The notes beneath the pieces are model-generated. The model had not been told where the DNA came from, did not search any database, and was given only the letters and a program-made list of their open reading frames with translations. From Streptomyces shenzhenensis (GTDB taxonomy: Bacteria > Actinomycetota > Actinomycetes > Streptomycetales > Streptomycetaceae), in assembly GCF_003688995.1 (NCBI RefSeq), contig NZ_PENI01000006.1:186001-250000 (forward strand): 64,000 bases of DNA, in the 5' to 3' direction. Positions within the stretch are counted from its first letter, which is position 1. The number at the start of each line of letters is the position of its first letter. The translations under genes were made by a program, and so were the position numbers. Of the stretch, positions 54,863 through 63,773 are shown in pieces.

Positions 54863-54895
54863 CGGCACCCCGGCCGCGCCACGGCCGGGGTGCCG
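54863..54895 (-). terminator. Hairpin between dnaA and oriC
   Basis: CGGCACCCCGGCC at 54863-54875 pairs perfectly over 13 bp with 54883-54895, leaving a 7-base loop. It lies about 90 bases downstream of the dnaA stop and can protect oriC from dnaA transcription. Confidence 0.7.
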
Positions 54896-54930
54896 GAAGC
54901 ACAGAAACCGGGGTGCCGGAAGCACAGAAA
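54885..54930. repeat. Perfect 23-bp tandem duplication
   Basis: The same 23 bases, beginning CCGGGGTGCCGG and ending CACAGAAA, fill 54885-54907 and 54908-54930. The first copy overlaps the right arm of the hairpin at 54863-54895. The second copy therefore offers an alternative right arm for the same left arm. Confidence 0.85.
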
Positions 54931-54960
54931 GGCGCCCCTGGGATCTCTCCCGGGAGCGCC
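54931..54960 (-). terminator. dnaA terminator hairpin
   Basis: GGCGCCCCTGGGA (54931-54943) pairs with TCCCGGGAGCGCC (54948-54960) with two mismatched or wobble positions and a 4-base loop. It begins 22 bases after the dnaA stop codon. Confidence 0.65.
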
Positions 54961-54982
54961 TCGTGCCGCGCGGCGGCCGGCG

Positions 54983-56929
54983 TCAGCCGTTCTTGATGCG
55001 GTTGGTCAGCTCGGTGACCTGGTTGTAGATGGAGCGGCGCTCCGCCATCAGCGCGCGGATCTTGCGGTCGGCGTGCATCACCGTCGTGTGGTCGCGCCCG
55101 CCGAACTGCGCGCCGATCTTCGGCAGCGACAGATCGGTCAGCTCCCGGCACAGATACATGGCGATCTGGCGGGCGGTGACCAGGGCACGGCCGCGCGAGG
55201 TGCCGCACAGGTCCTCGACCGTGAGACCGAAGTAGTCGGCGGTCGCCGCCATGATGGCCGGCGCGGTGATCTCCGGCGCGGTGTCCTCGCCGCCGGGGAT
55301 CAGATCCTTGAGGACGATCTCCGTCAGGCCCAGGTCCACCGGCTGCCGGTTGAGCGAGGCGAACGCCGTCACCCGGATCAGCGCGCCCTCCAGCTCACGG
55401 ATGTTGCGTGAGATCCGGGAGGCGATGAACTCCAGCACCTCGGGCGGGGCGTTCAGCTGCTCCTGCACCGCCTTCTTGCGCAGGATCGCGATGCGGGTCT
55501 CCAGCTCGGGCGGCTGGACGTCGGTGATCAGCCCCCACTCGAAGCGGTTGCGCAGCCGGTCCTCCAGGGTGACCAGCTGCTTGGGCGGCCGGTCGCTGGA
55601 GAGCACGATCTGCTTGTTCGCGTTGTGGAGCGTGTTGAAGGTGTGGAAGAACTCCTCCTGCGTCGACTCCTTGTCCGCGAGGAACTGGATGTCGTCGACA
55701 AGAAGGATGTCCATCTCGCGGTAGCGCTTGCGGAAGCTGTCGCCCTTGCCGTCGCGGATGGAGTTGATGAACTCGTTGGTGAACTCCTCCGAGCTCACGT
55801 ACCGCACGCGCGTGCCCGGGTAGAGGCTGCGCGCGTAGTGCCCGATCGCGTGCAGCAGATGCGTCTTGCCGAGCCCCGACTCCCCGTAGATGAAGAGGGG
55901 GTTGTAGGCCTTCGCCGGTGCCTCGGCGACGGCGACCGCGGCGGCGTGCGCGAAGCGGTTGGACGCGCCGATGACGAACGTGTCGAAGAGGTACTTCGGA
56001 TTCAGCCGTGCCGTCGGCTCGCCCGGACCGGTCGCCGGCGCGGGCTGCGCGGCCAGCGGGCCGGGGGCACCCGTGGCCGGCCGGTTCGGCCCCATCGGAC
56101 CGCCGCGGTGCCCATGGCCGGAGCCGGCCGGCGGCTCGGGCAGCTCGCGCCGGGTCGGGTCCCGCTGGTCGTAGTCGGGACGTCCGCCTTCGTACGCGGA
56201 GCGCTGCTGCTCGTACGACGAGCGCTCCCTGCCCTGCGGGCGGTAGTCCTGCGCGGCGCCGTACGTGTCCTGCCGGGAGGCGTAGGGGTCCGGTGACGCA
56301 TAGGCGTCGCGCGCCGGCGAACCGTAGGAGTCCTGCGACGGCGACGCGTAGGGGTCGCGCTCCGGGAAGCCGAGCCGCGGCTGCTGCCAGCCGTACTCGT
56401 CCTGGCCGGGCCGCGGCCAGGCGCCGGGCTCGGGCCGCTGGTACTCGGACGGATAGGCGGGGCGGGGGGCGGGCACCTGGCTCGCCTGGGGGGAGGTCTC
56501 GGTGCCCGGCAACTGCTCGGCGCGGTGCCGGCCGTACCCCTCGTACGGGGCCGGCGACAGCTCGGGCTCCTCGTAGCGGGACTTCGGCACCGTCGGCACG
56601 GTCTCGTCGGCCGGGGCCGCGTGCCGGGGCGCGGGCGGCGCCGGAGGCTCGCCCGCGGACTCGTCGACGGTGATCGCGATGCGGATCGGCCGGCCGCACT
56701 CCCGGCTCAGGGTCTCGCTGACGATCGGCGCCAGCCGGCCCTCCAGTACGCCCTTCGCGAATTCGTTCGGCACGGCGAGCAGCGCGGTGTCCGCGACCAG
56801 GGCGAGCGGCTGGCACCGCCTGATCCAGTGCTCGTCCTTCGCCTCCACACCCTGACCACGGCCTTCTCCGAGGAGCTGCTCCAGTACGCGTGGCCACACT
56901 GCGGCAAGATCGGCAGGTACATCAGCCAC
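54983..56929 (-). CDS. dnaA: Chromosomal replication initiator DnaA
   Basis: The start is taken at GTG 56929 (648 residues), giving [20 protein letters not shown], the usual Streptomyces start; longer frames to 57034 lack conservation. Domain I spans about residues 1-90. Domain II (about 95-300) is a very long Pro/Tyr/Arg/Gln-rich linker typical of Streptomyces. The AAA+ domain has [10 protein letters not shown] near residue 345 and [15 protein letters not shown] near 406. Domain IV ends with the box-binding signature [12 protein letters not shown]. It opens oriC. Two DnaA-box-like sites lie upstream of its start. Confidence 0.97.
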   Translation of the reverse strand: MADVPADLAAVWPRVLEQLLGEGRGQGVEAKDEHWIRRCQPLALVADTALLAVPNEFAKGVLEGRLAPIVSETLSRECGRPIRIAITVDESAGEPPAPPAPRHAAPADETVPTVPKSRYEEPELSPAPYEGYGRHRAEQLPGTETSPQASQVPAPRPAYPSEYQRPEPGAWPRPGQDEYGWQQPRLGFPERDPYASPSQDSYGSPARDAYASPDPYASRQDTYGAAQDYRPQGRERSSYEQQRSAYEGGRPDYDQRDPTRRELPEPPAGSGHGHRGGPMGPNRPATGAPGPLAAQPAPATGPGEPTARLNPKYLFDTFVIGASNRFAHAAAVAVAEAPAKAYNPLFIYGESGLGKTHLLHAIGHYARSLYPGTRVRYVSSEEFTNEFINSIRDGKGDSFRKRYREMDILLVDDIQFLADKESTQEEFFHTFNTLHNANKQIVLSSDRPPKQLVTLEDRLRNRFEWGLITDVQPPELETRIAILRKKAVQEQLNAPPEVLEFIASRISRNIRELEGALIRVTAFASLNRQPVDLGLTEIVLKDLIPGGEDTAPEITAPAIMAATADYFGLTVEDLCGTSRGRALVTARQIAMYLCRELTDLSLPKIGAQFGGRDHTTVMHADRKIRALMAERRSIYNQVTELTNRIKNG

Positions 56930-57303
56930 AGGGCACGCTCTCTCACAGGTCCCACGAACGTGTGGTTTGCGGGACGGGTCGGGATCTAAATCGGGTGGTG
57001 CGGGGGACAAGGGAACGAATCGGAGTCCAGTCACGGTAGTCAGCGCGGCGGGTACGGTTCAAGTTGTTGTCCCCAGGCTGTGGATAGTGTCTCTCCGTGA
57101 CCCTTGGTTTGACCGGATGGCCTAGCCGCGCGTACCGTAACCAGGTCGAGTTGTCGATGGCTGCTGCCGCCTGCCTCCGATGGGCACAGGTCACGTCAGG
57201 TGATCGGTAAGCGGTGCACTCGGGCGTCACTGCGAGCTACTCGTGGGCGCACGGTGACAGCCAGGACGGCACCCCGCCACTACTGATTTTCTGGAGCCCC
57301 CGA
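56930..57303. promoter_or_regulatory. Divergent dnaA / rpmH promoter region
   Basis: These 374 bases separate the two divergent genes and hold no other supported gene. Sites resembling DnaA boxes are TTGTCCCCA (57068-57076, one mismatch) and TGTGGATAG (57080-57088, reverse orientation, two mismatches), about 140-160 bases before dnaA. Autoregulation of dnaA by paired boxes is known in Streptomyces. Promoter hexamers could not be assigned with confidence. Confidence 0.65.
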
Positions 57304-57441
57304 GTGAGCAAGCGCACCTTCCAGCCGAACAACCGTCGTCGCGCGAAGACCCACGGCTTCCGGCTGCGTATGCGCACCCGTGCCGGCCGCGCGATTCTCG
57401 CGTCCCGCCGTAGCAAGGGTCGCGCCCGTCTGTCCGCCTGA
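57304..57441 (+). CDS. rpmH: 50S ribosomal protein L34
   Basis: The 45-residue protein starts at GTG 57304. The sequence [20 protein letters not shown], then [19 protein letters not shown], is the full L34 family pattern. It is divergent from dnaA and begins the rnpA-yidC operon. Confidence 0.97.
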   Translation: MSKRTFQPNNRRRAKTHGFRLRMRTRAGRAILASRRSKGRARLSA

Positions 57442-57462
57442 TCCCGATCAGGTCATGACGTC

Positions 57463-57834
57463 GTGCTGCCTACCGAGAACCGGCTGAGGCGGCGCGAGGA
57501 CTTCGCGACCGCGGTACGACGGGGTCGTCGGGCCGGACGCCCGCTCCTCGTCGTCCACTTTCGTAGCGGTGCCACGGACCCGCACGCGCCTGGGGACAGC
57601 GCTCCCCCGACGCGTGCGGGTTTCGTCGTCAGCAAAGCCGTGGGCGGCGCCGTCGTACGCAACAAAGTGAAGCGCAGACTTCGTCATCTGATGCGTGATC
57701 GAGTCGCCCTGTTCCCCCCCGGTAGCCTGGTAGTCGTACGAGCGCTGCCCGGATCGGGTGACGCAGACCATGCACAGCTGGCCCGAGACCTGGATGCCGC
57801 CGTGGGGCGGCTGCTGGGAGGGGGCGCGCGATGA
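57463..57834 (+). CDS. rnpA: Ribonuclease P protein component
   Basis: The 123-residue protein starts at GTG 57463. It has [20 protein letters not shown] at the start and the family signature [14 protein letters not shown] near residue 66. It binds the RNase P RNA and helps process tRNA 5' ends. It overlaps yidD by ATGA. Confidence 0.95.
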   Translation: MLPTENRLRRREDFATAVRRGRRAGRPLLVVHFRSGATDPHAPGDSAPPTRAGFVVSKAVGGAVVRNKVKRRLRHLMRDRVALFPPGSLVVVRALPGSGDADHAQLARDLDAAVGRLLGGGAR

Positions 57835-58196
57835 AGTACCCGCTACTGGCTCTGATCAAGCTGTACCAGTGGACGATCAGTCCGCTGCTCGGGCCGGTGT
57901 GCAAGTACTACCCGTCGTGTTCTCACTACGGCTACACGGCCATCGACCGGCACGGTGCGATCAAGGGCACGGCACTGACCGCCTGGCGCATCCTCCGGTG
58001 CAATCCGTGGTCGCTCGGCGGTGTGGACCATGTTCCGCCGCGCAAGCGCCCGCGGTGGCACGAAATGCTGCGCAGCGCCTGGCGCGCACGCAAGGGCGGG
58101 CCCTCCGCCGCCGAACCGGCCACCGAGCCGAAGCTCCCTTCCGAGCTTCCCTCGAGCCCGGCCGCAGAGACCTCGTCCCATGCCCAAGGAGCATGA
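57831..58196 (+). CDS. yidD: Membrane protein insertion efficiency factor YidD
   Basis: The 121-residue protein starts at ATG 57831. Residues 1-75 match Yid[58 protein letters not shown], with the conserved Cys residues. An Ala/Pro/Glu-rich tail is longer than in E. coli. It assists insertion by YidC. Confidence 0.95.
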   Translation: MKYPLLALIKLYQWTISPLLGPVCKYYPSCSHYGYTAIDRHGAIKGTALTAWRILRCNPWSLGGVDHVPPRKRPRWHEMLRSAWRARKGGPSAAEPATEPKLPSELPSSPAAETSSHAQGA

Positions 58197-58199
58197 TTA

Positions 58200-59462
58200 G
58201 TGGACACGATTGCCAGTCTTTTCAGCTTCATCACGACACCCGTCTCCTGGGTCATTGTCCAGTTCCACACGGTGTACGGAGCCATCTTCGGCCCTGACAC
58301 CGGATGGGCCTGGGGCCTGTCCATCGTGTCTCTGGTGATCCTGATCCGCATCTGCCTGATCCCGCTCTTCGTGAAGCAGATCAAGGCCACCCGGGCCATG
58401 CAGACGCTCCAGCCCGAGATGAAGAAGATCCAGGAGCGCTACAAGAACGACAAGCAGCGCCAGTCCGAAGAGATGATGAAGCTGTACAAGGAGTCGGGCA
58501 CCAACCCGCTCTCCTCGTGTCTTCCCATCCTGGCGCAGTCCCCGTTCTTCTTCGCCCTGTACCACGTGCTCAACGGCATCGCGTCGGGCAAGACCATCGG
58601 CGTCATCAACGACCAGCTGCTCGCCAGCGCCCAGAAGGCGCACATCGTCGGCGCCCCGCTGGCGGCGAAGTTCACCGACGGCTCGGACAAGGTCGCCGCG
58701 CTCGGCGCCTCGCTGACCGATGTCCGCGTCGTCACCGCGATCATGATCGTCCTGATGTCGGCGTCGCAGTTCTACACGCAGCGCCAGCTGATGACGAAGA
58801 ACGTCGACACCACGGTGAAGACGCCGTTCATGCAGCAGCAGAAGATGCTGATGTACATCTTCCCGGTCATGTTCGCCGTCTTCGGCATCAACTTCCCGGT
58901 CGGTGTCCTCGTCTACTGGCTGACCACCAACGTGTGGACCATGGGCCAGCAGATGTACGTCATCCGCAACAACCCGACCCCGGGTTCCAAGGCCCAGGCC
59001 GCCTACCTGGAGCGTCTGACCAAGCACGTCACGCACCACGGCAAGGTCCGCCGGCGCAGCGAGAAGGCCATCGTCAAGGCGATCGTCGCCAAGGGCCGCG
59101 ACCGCAACGAGCACGAGCGCAAGTTCATCAACGGCCTGAGCAAGGCGGGCCTCGCCGCCCAGACCGACGGTTCCGTCAGCCAGGGCGAGAGCCAGGCCGC
59201 GACCGAGGCCGAGGGCGGCGTGATCACCACCGCTCCCAAGCGCCAGCAGCCCAAGCGCCAGAGCAAGGCCCAGCGCCAGTCCGGCGGACCCAAGCAGGCC
59301 GATGACGCCGGGCCGACCACGTCGCTGGACAAGCCGGAAGAGCCGCAGGACGCCACGCCCGCAGCCAGGCAGGCCCCGAAGCAGGGCGGCGGTACCCGCA
59401 GCAAGGCCCAGTCCGGTCAGCGCAAAGGTCCACAGCGGCCCAAGTCCCCGTCCAAGAAGTAA
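58200..59462 (+). CDS. yidC: Membrane protein insertase YidC/Oxa1
   Basis: The 420-residue protein starts at GTG 58200, three bases after the yidD stop. Membrane segments lie near residues 5-25, 40-60 (with the groove Arg in [12 protein letters not shown]), 110-130, 180-200 and 215-240. The coiled loop [20 protein letters not shown] and [20 protein letters not shown] are family marks. The C-terminal 150 residues are a long basic Gln/Lys-rich tail, likely ribosome-binding. Confidence 0.95.
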   Translation: MDTIASLFSFITTPVSWVIVQFHTVYGAIFGPDTGWAWGLSIVSLVILIRICLIPLFVKQIKATRAMQTLQPEMKKIQERYKNDKQRQSEEMMKLYKESGTNPLSSCLPILAQSPFFFALYHVLNGIASGKTIGVINDQLLASAQKAHIVGAPLAAKFTDGSDKVAALGASLTDVRVVTAIMIVLMSASQFYTQRQLMTKNVDTTVKTPFMQQQKMLMYIFPVMFAVFGINFPVGVLVYWLTTNVWTMGQQMYVIRNNPTPGSKAQAAYLERLTKHVTHHGKVRRRSEKAIVKAIVAKGRDRNEHERKFINGLSKAGLAAQTDGSVSQGESQAATEAEGGVITTAPKRQQPKRQSKAQRQSGGPKQADDAGPTTSLDKPEEPQDATPAARQAPKQGGGTRSKAQSGQRKGPQRPKSPSKK

Positions 59463-59477
59463 GAAGGAGTCCATCCC

Positions 59478-59990
59478 GTGACGGAAGGCACCACCTCCGC
59501 CGCTGCCGAGGGTGCAGACACCCTGACCCGCCTGGAGCAGGAGGGTGAGATCGCGGCGGACTATCTTGAGGGTCTGCTCGACATCGCCGACCTCGACGGC
59601 GACATCGACATGGACGTCGAGGCGGACCGCGCCTCCGTGTCGATCATCAGCGACACGGCCGGCCGCGATCTGCAGAAGCTGGTCGGCCGTGACGGCGAGG
59701 TGCTGGAAGCCCTGCAGGAGCTGACCCGCCTGGCCGTGCACCGGGAGACCGGGGACCGCAGCCGGCTGATGCTGGACATCGCCGGCTACCGCGCCAAGAA
59801 GCGCGCCGAGCTCTCCGAGCTGGGCGCCAAGGCCGCCGCCGACGTCAAGAACACCGGCGAGCCCGTCAAGCTCAAGCCGATGACCCCGTTCGAGCGCAAG
59901 GTCGTGCACGACGCGGTCAAGTCCGCGGGGCTGCGCAGCGAGTCCGAGGGCGAGGAACCACAGCGGTTCGTCGTCGTGCTGCCCGCCTGA
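59478..59990 (+). CDS. jag: Jag-family RNA-binding protein (KH and R3H domains)
   Basis: The 170-residue protein starts at GTG 59478 with AGAAGGAG upstream. A KH-type domain contains LVGRDGEVLEALQELTRLAV (residues about 75-95). The R3H domain contains LKPMTPFERKVVHDAVK and ends ESEGEEPQRFVVVLPA. It is found beside yidC in many bacteria; in Gram-positives it is linked to RNA binding and cell-wall growth control. Confidence 0.88.
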   Translation: MTEGTTSAAAEGADTLTRLEQEGEIAADYLEGLLDIADLDGDIDMDVEADRASVSIISDTAGRDLQKLVGRDGEVLEALQELTRLAVHRETGDRSRLMLDIAGYRAKKRAELSELGAKAAADVKNTGEPVKLKPMTPFERKVVHDAVKSAGLRSESEGEEPQRFVVVLPA

Positions 59991-60009
59991 TCGGCCCCCA
60001 CGTTCCACC

Positions 60010-60036
60010 GGCCCCGTCTGTCGCCCAGGCGGGGCC
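60010..60036 (+). terminator. Terminator after the yidC-jag operon
   Basis: GGCCCCG at 60010-60016 pairs with CGGGGCC at 60030-60036 with a 13-base loop, followed by GAACTTTGT. It lies 20 bases past the jag stop and before rsmG. Confidence 0.6.
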
Positions 60037-60102
60037 GAACTTTGTCAGCCTGGTTTCTGTGGTCGGCGTACAGCGCCGGCGCTGTACGGAAGGACGGTCC
60101 CC

Positions 60103-60819
60103 GTGACGGAGGCAGCGGATCTCCCCCCTGTGCCCGAACAGGCGCGGGAAGTGTTTGGCGATCGCTTCGCCGATGCGGTCCGCTACGCGGAGCTGCTGGC
60201 CGAGGCCGGCGTGCAGCGTGGTCTGATCGGTCCGCGGGAAGTGCCCCGGCTGTGGGAGCGACATCTGCTCAACTGTGCGGTGCTCTCCGAGGTCGTTCCC
60301 GAAGGGGTCACGGTGTGCGACGTGGGCTCGGGTGCCGGCCTGCCGGGCATTCCCCTCGCGCTCGTCCGGGAGGATCTGAAGATCACCCTGCTGGAGCCGT
60401 TGCTCCGGCGTACGAACTTCCTCTCCGAGGTCGTCGAGCTGCTGGGGCTGGACCATGTCACCGTCGTCCGTGGCCGCGCCGAGGAGGTCATGGGAAAGCT
60501 GCCGCCGGTCCATGTGGTGACGGCCCGGGCCGTGGCCCCGCTGGACCGGCTCGCCGCATGGGGGATCCCCCTGCTGCGTCCGTACGGCGAGATGCTCGCG
60601 CTGAAGGGTGACACGGCCGAGGAGGAGCTGAAGGCCGCGGGTGCCGCGCTGAGCAAGCTGGGGGCGGTGTCGACCTCCATCCTGCGGGTGGGTGAGGGCG
60701 TCGTGGACCCGCTGTCGACCGTTGTACGGGTCGAGGTCGGGGAGAGTCCCGGCGGTGTGCGCTTCGCGGCCAAGCGAGCGAAGGCGGCCCGTACCGGACG
60801 GACACGCAGACGTCGTTGA
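60103..60819 (+). CDS. rsmG: 16S rRNA (guanine-N7) methyltransferase RsmG
   Basis: The 238-residue protein starts at GTG 60103. The SAM-binding motif is VCDVGSGAGLPGIPLALV (GSGAGLPG at residues 75-82). LWERHLLNCAVLSEVV and VVTARAVAPLDRLAAWGIPL are family marks. The C-terminus is basic (RTGRTRRRR). It methylates G527 of 16S rRNA; loss gives low-level streptomycin resistance in Streptomyces. Confidence 0.95.
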   Translation: MTEAADLPPVPEQAREVFGDRFADAVRYAELLAEAGVQRGLIGPREVPRLWERHLLNCAVLSEVVPEGVTVCDVGSGAGLPGIPLALVREDLKITLLEPLLRRTNFLSEVVELLGLDHVTVVRGRAEEVMGKLPPVHVVTARAVAPLDRLAAWGIPLLRPYGEMLALKGDTAEEELKAAGAALSKLGAVSTSILRVGEGVVDPLSTVVRVEVGESPGGVRFAAKRAKAARTGRTRRRR

Positions 60820-60941
60820 GGATATGGGAACGGATGAGCGGCGCTCATCCGTCCTGACGACGACACGTACTCCACACAAGCCTCCAAACCTACGTAACCC
60901 GGAGTGTCGCGAAGATAACGGTCGCAGCCGCTGTGCATCGT

Positions 60942-60955
60942 GTTTCACGTGAAAC
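60942..60955. other. parS: parS site
   Basis: GTTTCACGTGAAAC is a perfect 14-bp palindrome identical to the ParB binding consensus used in Streptomyces. It lies between rsmG and parA. Confidence 0.95.
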
Positions 60956-61086
60956 GTCGCTCACTTCTGCACGGCATCATCAGCCGCGGCCGGGCCGCGG
61001 CCGAACCTCGCGACCGGAAGCCTCTCGGGTCTCTCGGAGGAAGGCCCCCTTCAGATGACGTTCCGTCCCCTTCTGGGGGCACGGAG

Positions 61087-61113
61087 TTGTCCACAGAGGT
61101 GGATTTCTCCACA
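61087..61113. other. Two DnaA boxes upstream of parA
   Basis: TTGTCCACA at 61087-61095 is a perfect DnaA box, and TTCTCCACA at 61105-61113 has one mismatch. Both have the same orientation, 18 bp apart start to start. They lie about 6.5 kb from the centre of oriC. Confidence 0.6.
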
Positions 61114-61227
61114 GAACACCAGGCCTCACTGGTTCACGACCCCGAAGGCATGGGAGGCTCTGTTCATCGCGAGCCTGAAGTCGAGGAGAGTGAATCCTTG
61201 CGGTCCGACGCCAACATCGCGGGACCG

Positions 61228-62223
61228 ATGACCGATCCGGTCCCCGGTCCCCGTACCGAGTCGATGGGGGTGGATGTTTCACGTGAAACACCGCCTCCGA
61301 TGGACGACACTCCCATCGGTCGTGCTGCCCAACTGGCGGTGGAGGCTCTGGGTCGTGCCGGCGAAGGGCTGCCACGGCCCGAGCAGACCCGAGTCATCGT
61401 GGTCGCCAACCAGAAGGGCGGCGTCGGCAAGACGACGACGACGGTGAACCTTGCCGCTTCACTCGCTCTGCACGGCGCCCGTGTCCTGGTGGTCGACCTC
61501 GACCCACAGGGCAATGCCTCCACCGCACTGGGCATCGACCATCACGCCGAAGTTCCTTCCATCTACGATGTGTTGGTCGAGAGCAAGCCGCTGGCGGAGG
61601 TGGTCCAGCCGGTCCCCGATGTCGAGGGCCTCTTCTGCGCCCCCGCCACGATCGACCTCGCCGGTGCGGAGATCGAGCTGGTGTCGCTGGTGGCACGGGA
61701 GAGCCGGCTCGAGCGGGCCATCCAGGCGTACGAGCAGCCGCTGGACTACATCCTCATCGACTGCCCGCCGTCCCTCGGCCTGTTGACCGTCAATGCCTTG
61801 GTGGCCGGGGCCGAGGTCCTCATCCCCATCCAGTGCGAGTACTACGCGCTGGAGGGTCTGGGGCAACTGCTGCGCAACGTCGACCTGGTGCGGGGTCACC
61901 TCAACCCCACGCTGCATGTGTCGACCATCCTGCTCACCATGTACGACGGCCGGACGCGTCTTGCCTCCCAGGTCGCGGAAGAGGTGCGCAGCCACTTCGG
62001 TGACGAGGTGCTGCGGACGAGCATTCCCCGCTCGGTCCGTATCTCCGAGGCGCCGAGCTATGGGCAGACGGTGCTGACCTACGATCCCGGATCGAGCGGT
62101 GCCCTCTCCTATCTTGAGGCGGCACGAGAGATCGCGCTGAAGGGCGTCGGTGTCACCTACGATCCGACGCAGGCCCACCTCGGGCCGCAGAACAACTCGA
62201 ACATGGTGGAGGGGATCCAGTGA
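61228..62223 (+). CDS. parA: Chromosome partitioning ATPase ParA
   Basis: The start is taken at ATG 61228 (331 residues); ATG 61264 and the far GTG 60940 are alternatives. The deviant Walker A is KGGVGKTT (63-70), with DLDPQGNAS and [10 protein letters not shown] as the other nucleotide motifs. Later marks are [18 protein letters not shown] and [17 protein letters not shown]. It positions ParB-bound origins in growing tips and sporulating hyphae. A perfect parS lies inside its coding region. It overlaps parB by GTGA. Confidence 0.93.
   Translation: MTDPVPGPRTESMGVDVSRETPPPMDDTPIGRAAQLAVEALGRAGEGLPRPEQTRVIVVANQKGGVGKTTTTVNLAASLALHGARVLVVDLDPQGNASTALGIDHHAEVPSIYDVLVESKPLAEVVQPVPDVEGLFCAPATIDLAGAEIELVSLVARESRLERAIQAYEQPLDYILIDCPPSLGLLTVNALVAGAEVLIPIQCEYYALEGLGQLLRNVDLVRGHLNPTLHVSTILLTMYDGRTRLASQVAEEVRSHFGDEVLRTSIPRSVRISEAPSYGQTVLTYDPGSSGALSYLEAAREIALKGVGVTYDPTQAHLGPQNNSNMVEGIQ
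61276..61289. other. parS: parS site inside parA
   Basis: A second perfect GTTTCACGTGAAAC lies in the 5' part of parA, in the non-conserved N-terminal segment (encoding VSRET). Coding parS copies near the origin are known in Streptomyces. Confidence 0.95.
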
Positions 62224-63320
62224 GCGAGCGACGGAGGGGGCTGGGCCGCGGGCTGGGCGCATTGATCCCTGCCGCCCCGACCGAGAAGAACCCGGCCTCG
62301 GCCGCGGTGGGGGGAGCGGCAGCCTCGTCTCCCGCTGCGATCCCGGTGCTGCCGCCGGACCGGGGGGTGGCCGCGGCGAAGGTGACCACGCTGCCGCCTG
62401 TTTCACATGAGACCGAGGAGCCGTCGGTCTTCGGCGTCATGGAGACGCCGGCACCGCCGATGGGTGCGCACTTCGCCGAGATCCCTCTCGACTCCATCAC
62501 CCCGAACCCGCGCCAGCCGCGTGAGGTCTTCGACGAGGACGCGCTGCAGGAGCTCGTCACCTCCATCCAGGAGGTCGGCCTTCTCCAGCCCGTCGTCGTA
62601 CGGCAGCTGGGCCCCGCCCGCTACGAACTCATCATGGGTGAGCGGCGTTGGCGCGCCTGCCGTGAGGCCGGCCTTGAGGCGATCCCCGCGATCGTGCGGG
62701 CGACGGACGACGAGAAGCTCCTCCTGGACGCCCTGCTGGAGAACCTGCACCGCGCCCAGCTGAATCCGCTGGAAGAGGCCGCCGCCTACGACCAGTTGCT
62801 CAAGGACTTCAACTGCACGCACGACCAACTGGCGGACCGCATCGGGCGTTCCCGACCCCAGGTCTCCAACACCCTGCGTCTGCTGAAGCTGTCCCCGGCC
62901 GTCCAGCGACGGGTCGCCGCCGGTGTGCTCTCCGCCGGACACGCCCGGGCGCTGCTGTCGGTGGAGGACTCCGAGGAGCAGGACCGGCTGGCCCATCGGA
63001 TCGTGGCCGAGGGGCTCTCGGTGCGCGCCGTCGAGGAGATCGTGACCCTGATGGGCTCGCGTCCCCAGACCGCCCAGCGGTCCAAGGGACCCCGGGCCGG
63101 AGCCAGGGTCTCCCCGGCGCTGAACGAGCTTGCCACCCGTCTCTCGGACCGTTTCGAGACACGAGTGAAGGTCGACCTCGGTCAGAAGAAGGGCAAGATC
63201 ACCGTCGAGTTCGCCTCCATGGACGACCTTGAGCGGATCCTGGGCACGCTCGCTCCGGGTGAGGGGCCGGTCTTCCAGCAGGGTCTCCAGGACGGGGACT
63301 CCGAGGTCTCGGAGGACTGA
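62220..63320 (+). CDS. parB: Chromosome partitioning protein ParB
   Basis: The 366-residue protein starts at GTG 62220. The N-terminus [13 protein letters not shown] is the ParA-contacting motif. The CTPase part contains [20 protein letters not shown] and [20 protein letters not shown] (near residue 139), the arginine-rich box. A helix-turn-helix ([20 protein letters not shown]) and a dimer domain ([19 protein letters not shown]) follow. It binds parS, spreads along DNA and is moved by ParA. Confidence 0.95.
   Translation: MSERRRGLGRGLGALIPAAPTEKNPASAAVGGAAASSPAAIPVLPPDRGVAAAKVTTLPPVSHETEEPSVFGVMETPAPPMGAHFAEIPLDSITPNPRQPREVFDEDALQELVTSIQEVGLLQPVVVRQLGPARYELIMGERRWRACREAGLEAIPAIVRATDDEKLLLDALLENLHRAQLNPLEEAAAYDQLLKDFNCTHDQLADRIGRSRPQVSNTLRLLKLSPAVQRRVAAGVLSAGHARALLSVEDSEEQDRLAHRIVAEGLSVRAVEEIVTLMGSRPQTAQRSKGPRAGARVSPALNELATRLSDRFETRVKVDLGQKKGKITVEFASMDDLERILGTLAPGEGPVFQQGLQDGDSEVSED
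62400..62413. other. Degenerate parS-like site in parB
   Basis: GTTTCACATGAGAC matches parS at 12 of 14 positions, in the linker-coding part of parB. Binding is likely weaker than at the two perfect sites. Confidence 0.45.
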
Positions 63321-63368
63321 CGGCACGGGCGGCCTTGCCCCGTCGGGCGACGCCTTGCCCTGTCGGAC

Positions 63369-63412
63369 GACGGAGCGGATCGTGTCCGGTGTGTACCGGA
63401 ACACGGTCCGCT
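63369..63412 (+). terminator. Terminator of parAB
   Basis: GAGCGGATCGTGTCCGGT-type left arm pairs with ACCGGAACACGGTCCGCTC (19 bases) with small bulges around a GTGT loop, followed by TTTGCTTT. It lies about 50 bases past parB, after two 20-base direct repeats (63331-63370 region) containing GCCTTGCCC. Confidence 0.75.
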
Positions 63413-63515
63413 CTTTGCTTTCTGCCGGTATCGATGCAATCGCATCGTGGATACGATGCGTTCGGGTATGGCGCAGCCACCTGGCAGCAGCACCTCTCGA
63501 TGGGAGGCGGAGGCC

Positions 63516-63773
63516 ATGAGAACGGTGAGCCGTACCGGACTGGTGAGCGCGGGCCTGGGACTGGGTGTACTCGGCGGCTTCGTCGGCGGTCTGCTCAGGG
63601 AACGGAGCGCTTTGACAGCCGCTCGCGATGCCGCGGGCGAAGGAAGCGAGGAACAGCCTTCATGGGGCGTCGGCTCGTACCGCTCACGCTGGACAACCTT
63701 CAGGATCTTCCCAAGCGCTGCCGCTCGTGTGTCTTCTGGGAACTCGACCCGGTCAGTGGTGAGGCCGCGGTAA
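63516..63773 (+). CDS. Possible small membrane-anchored protein overlapping the GNAT gene
   Basis: From ATG 63516 the first 35 residues give a basic start and one Gly/Leu-rich membrane segment (GLVSAGLGLGVLGGFVGGLL). The frame then runs 112 bases into the acetyltransferase gene and reads as Ser/Arg-rich sequence without clear structure. Either the protein is real and overlaps, or only the N-terminal part is meaningful. Confidence 0.35.
   Translation: MRTVSRTGLVSAGLGLGVLGGFVGGLLRERSALTAARDAAGEGSEEQPSWGVGSYRSRWTTFRIFPSAAARVSSGNSTRSVVRPR

Larger units (their letters stand above)
60820..61227 (+). promoter_or_regulatory. parAB upstream region with parS and DnaA boxes
   Basis: This 408-base interval precedes the chosen parA start. 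It holds one perfect parS (60942-60955) and two DnaA-box-like sites (61087-61113). An open frame from GTG 60940 runs in phase into parA, but its first residues are encoded by parS itself and the stretch lacks the conserved ParA pattern. Streptomyces parAB is known to have regulated promoters here. The true start remains open. Confidence 0.6.

Noticed and set aside
60940..61227. N-terminal extension of ParA from GTG 60940
   Set aside because: The first codons are the parS palindrome, there is no ribosome site, and the stretch lacks ParA family conservation. It is kept only as an alternative start.
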